Assembly: GCA_029891385.1 (NCBI GenBank)
Contig: CM057225.1
Location: forward strand, 75,851,887 to 75,915,886
Source: Erythroxylum novogranatense
Taxonomy: Eukaryota; Streptophyta; Magnoliopsida; Malpighiales; Erythroxylaceae
Length of the DNA stretch: 64,000 bases
Direction of reading: 5' to 3'
Below, piece after piece: positions 58,109-64,000 of this stretch (the stretch's first letter is position 1; the number at the start of each line of letters is the position of its first letter). A program made the translations under genes and the position numbers. The notes under the pieces were generated by a model. It saw only the letters and a list, made by a program, of their open reading frames with translations. It did no database searches and was not told the DNA's origin.

Positions 58109-58265
58109 CCGACCTCTGTTGGCCGACCTCTGCTGGCCGACCTCTGGAGGCCGACCTCTATTGGCCAACCTCTATTGGCCGACCGACCTTTATTGGTCGA
58201 CCTCTGCTGACCGACCTCTATTGGCCGACCTCTGTTGGCCGACCGACCTCTGCTGGACAACCGAT
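58109..58265 (+). repeat. 14-bp tandem array TTGGCCGACCTCTG in the 5' LTR of G
   Basis: About ten units of TTGGCCGACCTCTG or a variant with an extra GACC, on one strand. The translated 'LLADLCWPTS'-like frames are repeat artefacts in several frames. The 3' LTR array (63128-63375) is longer. Confidence 0.93.
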
Positions 58266-58449
58266 TTTCGTTCTGGCCGAGCTCTGACCTCCCTTCACTC
58301 TTTTGAGCATAACTTTTTCGTCCGACATCCGATCGACCCGATTTTTGAAGCATTGGATTCCTAAGACATTTTTCTATCTTTCCATACTATATATATCGGT
58401 TTTGGCATTAAATGGAGAAAGATAGCTCTGATTATAATGAGCTGATCGG

Positions 58450-59030
58450 TTGTAGAAGTTTGAACACTGTTCAGTATTTTGGAGATACCTCGATCGGTAG
58501 AGCTCCGATTGATCTGATTCTTTGTGGAAATTAAACTAGAGAGATGAGGATACAAATGTTATGAAGGATCCAAGCTATAATTTAGCCTCTAAAGCTTCCA
58601 AATTCTGGTTGGAAGTTCAATGTAGTGTTCAGTCCCGGTGTTGTAGTGGCTGAACAGTGTTCAGTATTTTGGATATATCTCTATCGATAGAGCTTGGATT
58701 GAGTTGATTCTTGTTTCTAATTAAAATAGAGACACGGGTATACAAATGTTATGAAGGAGCCAAGCTATAATTTAGCCTCTAAGACTTCCAAATGCGGGTC
58801 GGAAGTTCAGTGTAGTGTTCAGTCCTAGTGTTGTAGTGGCTGAATAGTGTTCAGTATTTTGGATATATCTCAATCGCTAGAGCTCGGATTGAGTTGATTC
58901 TTGTTTATAATTAAAATAGAGACATGGGGCTAAAATTGTTATGAAGGAGACAATCTATAATTTAGCCTCTAAGACTTCCAAATTCGGGTTGGAAGTCAGG
59001 TGTAGTATTCAGCTTTGGTCTGAAGAACAG
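58450..59030 (+). repeat. 190-bp tandem repeat in the 5' LTR of G
   Basis: TGTTCAGTATTTTGGA recurs at 58468, 58658 and 58848, exactly 190 bp apart, giving about three units with decayed ends. The same array is in the 3' LTR at 63596, 63786 and 63976. Confidence 0.95.
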
Positions 59031-59296
59031 ACTTCATTATTTTTTAGATATTTTGAGATATAGAGCTCCAATCGACCTGATTCTTGAAGCGATGGATTTT
59101 TAAGACATAGGGGAACATTTATATAGAAGAAAGTTTTATCAAATGGCTTCATTTACCTGATCAAAATAATCAGACCAGATGTCAGTTTTAAAGACCAATG
59201 AAGGGGCAATTTTGGAAGTTTACTTAAAGGGTTAAGTTTATAGGCTTAAATGGAGGGGCATATGGGTCATTCTTCATTCATTAAATGACATGGCAA

Positions 59297-59304
59297 TATA
59301 AAAG
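59297..59304 (+). promoter_or_regulatory. TATA box of LTR G
   Basis: TATAAAAG, 2.37 kb into the LTR, followed by a strongly purine-rich leader (59335-59440). Confidence 0.6.
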
Positions 59305-61352
59305 CAAGAGGGCTGTCATTGTTTGAAGGAGAATTCACGACACTTAAGAGACAAAAGAAGAAAAAGAACAAGAGAAAGAAGAGAGAAGGGAGAGCACTTT
59401 CGGATGAGAGAAAATGAAAGAGAAAGAGAGGGAAAGCATAGGGTTTTAGATTTTTGGGAGATCTCAAGAGATTTTTGAGTTGTTTCAAGGGAAAAAGGAT
59501 GGAAGATGATGAAAGCTTCCTTCCAAACTAAGATATATCCGAAAATGGTGAAGGATGAGGTAAGACCCGAAATTTTGATTTGAGAATTTTGGAAGATTTT
59601 TGGTTTAGAATCATGGAAAATGATATGGGTTTGTGTATTATGGAGTCAATTTTGGTGATTGCTAAGTATTATGGGTTTAATTTTTGATGGAAATTAATTA
59701 GGGTTTATGCCAAATTTTAGAATTTGGGGATTTTGGAAATTCTTGCTTTAGATAGCTTGCAAAAGTGATGAATTTGGGTTTCCTATAGTTAATTTTGAGG
59801 ATTATGATTTTTATGATGTTGAATTTGGATGTTTATGGTTTAGGGAAATTTCAATTGGAAGAAAGAAAGAAGCAAGGGTCAAATTGAAGCTAAGGACAAG
59901 CTTCTAGCATCGATTTGAGGTGGGTAATGTATCTATAATTTGAATTTATAAGCCACTACTGCTTTCTTTAAATAAAGAGATTTTTCTGATTTCAATTGCA
60001 TCATAAATGTTGCATCATTGTATGAATGATTTGAAAAATCATTTTTGATTCAATACATGGACTTTGGATGAATTGCAACATACATTTTGTTATGCCTCGA
60101 AAGATTACATGACATTTCGTATATTCGGAAAAGATTATGCGATAAATGATTTTGAGCATGATATGTGCTTTTGTGTGGGCAAGAGAGGAACGTTGTGTTA
60201 GTCACGTGCACCTCGAGATCTGAAATCGGACTCGTTGTGTCTACGGTATAAACTTCAGTTTATCCGTCGTGTTTATGGAACTCTCGAGCCATTTGTGTGC
60301 ATTGCATATGTGATATGACATTGCATCTATAAATTGTCAAGTTGATGCATTCATGTTTTGTAATCTATGGATTTATGGCTGAAAGCCTAAGAATCATACG
60401 TTTTACAAACTGCGAGTTTGACTACAGCAAGAAAAGAACTTTTCAAAACGTGCTTTACGGATTTCAAAGAAATGTTTTTCTAAGACCAGAGAAGGAAAAA
60501 AAGATTTCAAGGGTTTTTGCTTATCTATTCGTTTTATAAACGTATTATCCATGAGCTTTGTGCTCACCCCCTTTCATCCCCATCTCTAAGTTTTAGAGCG
60601 GGAGATCGGATGAAAGAATGTCAAGACGTGTTATTCGATTTTATATCGTTTGTATTTTGTGAATATTATGGGATTGTATTATGAATTCTGGACATGTGTA
60701 TTGATTTAAGTTATTAATGGGATTTGGATATAGAGATGATTGATTATTGGGTTTGGATTGATTTGATTTATGAAAGGGTGTATAAATTGTAATTGAATTA
60801 TGAGATTTGGATGAGGCTATTGAGTTATGGTATTGCACATGAATATGTTATATAAGTTTTGTATGTTCAATTGAGATATAAGCATGATTTGTATATGGAA
60901 AAAAATATGAATGAATGTGTATTGGATATGGGATAGTGCGATTGTATGTTAATGAAATTGGATTGAGGATATTGAAGTCACTTGTAAGAGATGTAATGAA
61001 AATGAAAGAAAGAAAGAAAGAAAAAAAAAGTACACAGATTGGATTAGTTTCGATTGATAGTCTTAAGGTTTCCAACGCAAATGCTTTCTTTGATATTTGT
61101 TCACGGATGTCGAAAATTGATTTCGATTCGATTTGATCCGAAGTTTGCTTCGTTTCGATTTGCTTTCGCTTTGTGTTATTCGATTCGTCTTCGGATTTGA
61201 TTTATCCGATTCATCATTTGATTCGTATCTGATTTGATTTCGCCTTATGTTTCGTTTCCTTGCTTTGATTCGATTCATATTGGTTCGTATTCGTATTCGT
61301 TTTCTGTTTCTCCGGTTAGGATCCGGTTTTCGGATTGGGTCCTAACATTTGT

Positions 61353-61364
61353 GATATCAGAGCC
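61353..61364 (+). other. Primer-binding site of element G
   Basis: GATATCAGAGCC within TTTGTGATATCAGAGCC, one mismatch to TGGTATCAGAGC, 4-5 bp after the LTR. Confidence 0.85.
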
Positions 61365-61936
61365 TAGTAATATGATCTTACTTGGGCGTATGTGCATGAG
61401 TAAGAAATGGATAAGAGTTTGTGAGGATAAGATTGATCTTGTGGGAATGTGAGCATGATGTGTCTATCTTTCATGAATTATTTGACGAATCTAAATGATT
61501 GTATGATTGATGTGATGAGTTATATGACTGAATTAGTGAGAGTGTGATACTGATGTGAATAAGTGTTCATGAATTATTCGAGGAATTACAGTGACTATTT
61601 GATTTAAGTGTCAAGAGTATGATTGATTTTAAGATTGTGTGTATGGAACTTAAGATTAGAAATTCATAATGAGTTTAGATGATTTGACTTCGAATATATA
61701 GGAGATGCAATAGCAGAATACTTGAAAGATGAGCTTGATGATAGGGATATATGTATTGATATGGTATGGGTGTTATGTGACTTAAGAATTTAGAAATTGT
61801 GAAGAGATTGAGAATATGTATTATGAGGATATTAGATAAGAAAAGTGATTGATTAAGCTCTTTTTGAAAGAAATTAGTTACAAGATTGTGTTACTTGATA
61901 ATGTCTTAGTAGGAATTTCGAGGGAGAAATTCTTTT

Positions 61937-61950
61937 AAGAGGGGGAGAAT
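61937..61950 (+). other. Polypurine tract of element G
   Basis: AAGAGGGGGAGAAT immediately precedes the second LTR. Confidence 0.9.
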
Positions 61951-63127
61951 TGTTGGACCTCGAACTTTCGGTAGAAATTAGAAAAATTAAATGGAATTAA
62001 ATGAGTGTGTTTGTATAGGTATTGTGTTATAGATGTTATTGTACTTAAAGGAGATTGATGAGAAATGAAGTGATTGGTTTTGATGATTTTGAAATTTAAG
62101 TAGAGTTATATGAGTTATGAAGGTCAAAATGAACTAGTTGATTGAAATGGAAGTTGAAAAGAAAGAAATGATTGGTGAAAGTGTTATATTTTGGAGAATT
62201 AAGAAATTTGACCTTTGGAGTAAAGAGTTGAATTTTGATTTAGGTAGATTTTGAGAAAATGATCTACATGAAATTTGTAGCTTATGTTGAGAGCTTTTCG
62301 TATCCATAAAGTATGCTATTTTTCGATATCGGGATTGAAAGTTATGATCTTCAAAAGTTAAGTGTATTTTGTCTTGGTTTTGGAAAATGCTCTAAGTGTA
62401 GGATTGTATATGTTGTGTTTTGAGGCGATTTTCGTACTGATGTGGTTTGAATTGGAGTAAATCGTTACGTGAAAGTTATAGAGAATTTGAATAGCTTTAA
62501 AATGATGTATGATATGCGATTTTTGGTTGTAGAGGTTGAAAGATATGATAATGTGAAATTTGGATATTGCTTAGGTGATGGCTATCAGGGCAGAAACTTC
62601 GATTGAAAAATTAACTTAGCTAGAGGTTGAAGTTGCCTTGGAGTCCTTCATGAACATTTTAGAGTTTGTTTTTATCTTTCCATTGATATAAAGCACGAAA
62701 ATATTGGACAAGGGAGTAGAAAGTTATGATTTTTAGAAGTTCTGATGTTGTTTAGTGTGAAGTCGATCTACCAGTCACTTCGTGTAGAGTTTTTGACCCA
62801 TTTAGAGGTCGATCTGATTTTTAAGGACTTCATAAAAGTTGTAGAGGGCTCTTTTACGTTTCTATAGACACTGAGTTTGTCAAATTTGGAGTTCTGATTC
62901 AAAAGTTATGATGTTTTCAAGTTGAGGTGTTGTGTAAAGTTTTGAGGAGATTATCGATCGGTTATCTTCGAGCTCATTTTTGACCCCTTTAAAGACCGAT
63001 TTTGTTTGTGATTCCTCTTGAAAATTGTAGATCTCTCTTCTATCTTTCCAACGGTACCAAGTTTGTCCAATTTGAAGCTCGGAATCAAAAGTTATGAGTG
63101 TCAGAAGTTTGAAGGTCGGATTGGGTG

Positions 63128-63375
63128 CTGGCCGACCTCTGTTGGCCGACCTCTGCTGGTCGACCTCTATTGGCCGACCTCTGTTGGCCGACCGATCTCT
63201 ATTGACGGACCGACCTCTGTTGGCGGACCTCTGCTGGCCGACCTCTATTGGCCGACCTCTGTTAGTCGACCAACCTCTGTTGGCCGACCTCTGTTGGCCG
63301 ACCGACCTTTGTTGGCCGACCGACCTCTGCTGGCCGACCTCTATTAGCCGACCGACCTCTGTTGGACGACAGATC
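63128..63375 (+). repeat. 14-bp tandem array in the 3' LTR of G, expanded
   Basis: The same TTGGCCGACCTCTG units as 58109-58265 but about 90 bp longer, with more GACC-insert variants. Confidence 0.93.
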
Positions 63376-63589
63376 TTCGTTCTGGCCGAGCTCTGATTTT
63401 CTAGCCGAGTTCTAACCTCCCTTCACTCTTTTGAGCATAACTTCTTCGTCCGACATCCGATCGACCCGATTTTTGAAGCGTTAGATTCCTAATACATTTT
63501 TCTATCTTTCCATACTAGATAGATCGATTTTGGCATTAAATGGAGAAAGATAGCTTGGATTATAGTGAGCTGATCGGTTGTAGAAGTTT

Positions 63590-64000
63590 GAATAGTGTTC
63601 AGTTTTTTGGAGATACCTCGATCGGTAGAGCTCCGATTGATCTGATTCTTTTTGGAAATTAAACTAGAGATATGGGGCTACAAATGTTATGAAGGATCCA
63701 AGTTATGATTTCGCTTCTAAGGCTTCCAAATGCTGGTCGGAAGTTCAGTATATTGTTCAGTCCCGGTGTTGTAGTGGTTGAACAGTGTTCAGTATTTTGG
63801 ATATATTTCGATCACTATAGCTCGGATTGAGTTGATTCTTGTTGATAATTAAAATAGAGACATGGGGCTACAAATGTTATGAAGGAGCCGAGCTATAGTT
63901 TAGCCTCTAAGACTTCCAAATGTGTGTTGGAAGTTCTGTATAGTGTTCAGTCCCGGTGTTGTTGTGGCTGAATAGTGTTCAGTATTTTAGATATATCTCG
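63590..64000 (+). repeat. 190-bp tandem repeat in the 3' LTR of G
   Basis: Units start at 63596, 63786 and 63976, a perfect 190-bp period. The array is cut by the window end. Confidence 0.93.

Larger units (their letters stand above)
56928..61347 (+). repeat. 5' LTR of element G (4.4 kb)
   Basis: TGTTGGACCCCAAAC...GGGTCCTAACA. In order it holds five shared modules (57210-58075), a 14-bp GGCCGACCTC array (58109-58265), a 190-bp tandem repeat (58450-59030), the TATA box (59297), a GA-rich leader, a CACGTG-containing segment (about 60205), a GCTCACCCC...CTCTAAG box (60568-60596), and a T-rich end. No gene was seen. Confidence 0.92.
61348..61950 (+). other. Internal region of element G
   Basis: 603 bp between the LTRs. 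It contains only the PBS, non-coding AT-rich sequence and the PPT. I see no gag, PR, RT or IN motif in any frame. Confidence 0.8.
56928..64000 (+). mobile_element. Element G: LARD-like non-autonomous LTR element, truncated by window end
   Basis: The 5' LTR is 56928-61347 (4420 bp), the internal region only 61348-61950 (603 bp), and the 3' LTR runs from 61951 to the window end. The PBS and PPT are in place, so it is a complete element layout and not a tandem of solo LTRs. No gag or pol is present. A long-LTR element lacking coding sequence fits a large retrotransposon derivative, or an autonomous element with an internal deletion. The candidate left TSD is AGATG (56923-56927). Its partner is outside the window. 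Confidence 0.88.
61951..64000 (+). repeat. 3' LTR of element G, truncated by window end
   Basis: The first 2050 bp of an LTR matching 56928 onwards with scattered substitutions. It begins TGTTGGACCTCGAAC. Confidence 0.92.

Noticed and set aside
58071..58364. Frames encoding repeated 'LLADLCWPTS' peptides (also 63018-63396)
   Set aside because: The 14-bp repeat reads open in several frames and both strands. Length is not a multiple of three, so the peptide repeat is an artefact.

Overview
The window is plant nuclear heterochromatin, almost certainly from a flowering plant. It consists almost entirely of nested LTR retrotransposons. I recognise no host gene, tRNA or rRNA gene, and no CRISPR or bacterial feature. 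The evidence is long LTRs with TG...CA ends, 5-bp target-site duplications (TSDs), primer-binding sites complementary to initiator tRNA-Met (TGGTATCAGAGC), polypurine tracts, and gag/PR/RT/RNaseH/integrase remnants of Ty3/gypsy chromoviruses and Ty1/copia elements. Every polyprotein carries stop codons or frameshifts, so nothing here looks autonomous.

Nesting, from TSDs and homology. J: a copia gag/protease remnant (38599-39370), the oldest visible layer. H: an antisense gypsy-type LTR that ends against J at 38598. It is now in three pieces (about 2391-3118, 26943-27875, 37541-38598), split by element A (3119-26937, TSD AACAA) and by copia element D (27876-37535, TSD GTGAC). A is a Tekay/Del-like chromovirus. 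It is itself split by a 3.9-kb solo LTR, B (8636-12571, TSD AATGT), and by C (12852-23073, TSD CAGAG), a second member of A's own family in the opposite orientation. To the right of J lies E, a SIRE-like copia element (39371 to at least 56927). E contains a 245-bp fold-back element with a tRNA-like core (41904-42148, TSD CGCTA) and an antisense chromovirus F (45702-56806, TSD CTTCA), and it is cut by G. G (56928 to the window end) has a 4.4-kb LTR but only 603 bp of internal DNA. Positions 1 to about 2390 hold part of another sense LTR related to B and G, and its junction with H is not clean.

The more unusual structure is in the LTRs. Unrelated LTR families share a roughly 90-bp module (from CTTCATGAAAGTTGTAG to AAAGTTATGA), a polypyrimidine-CAG box, and purine-rich GATAGAAA/GACGGAAG minisatellites. 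Several families also carry a private array of short CpG-containing, mostly palindromic motifs: ATGTCCGTTWAACGGACAT in the first LTR, TCGCCGCGGCGA in A/C, AAGTCGACTT in D and TTGGCCGACCTCTG in G. The A/C nest leaves 2.5-2.8-kb LTRs as inverted repeats only 1.36 kb apart. Differences between paired LTRs cluster at CAG/CTG trinucleotides, which may be a consensus-quality artefact at CHG-methylated sites.
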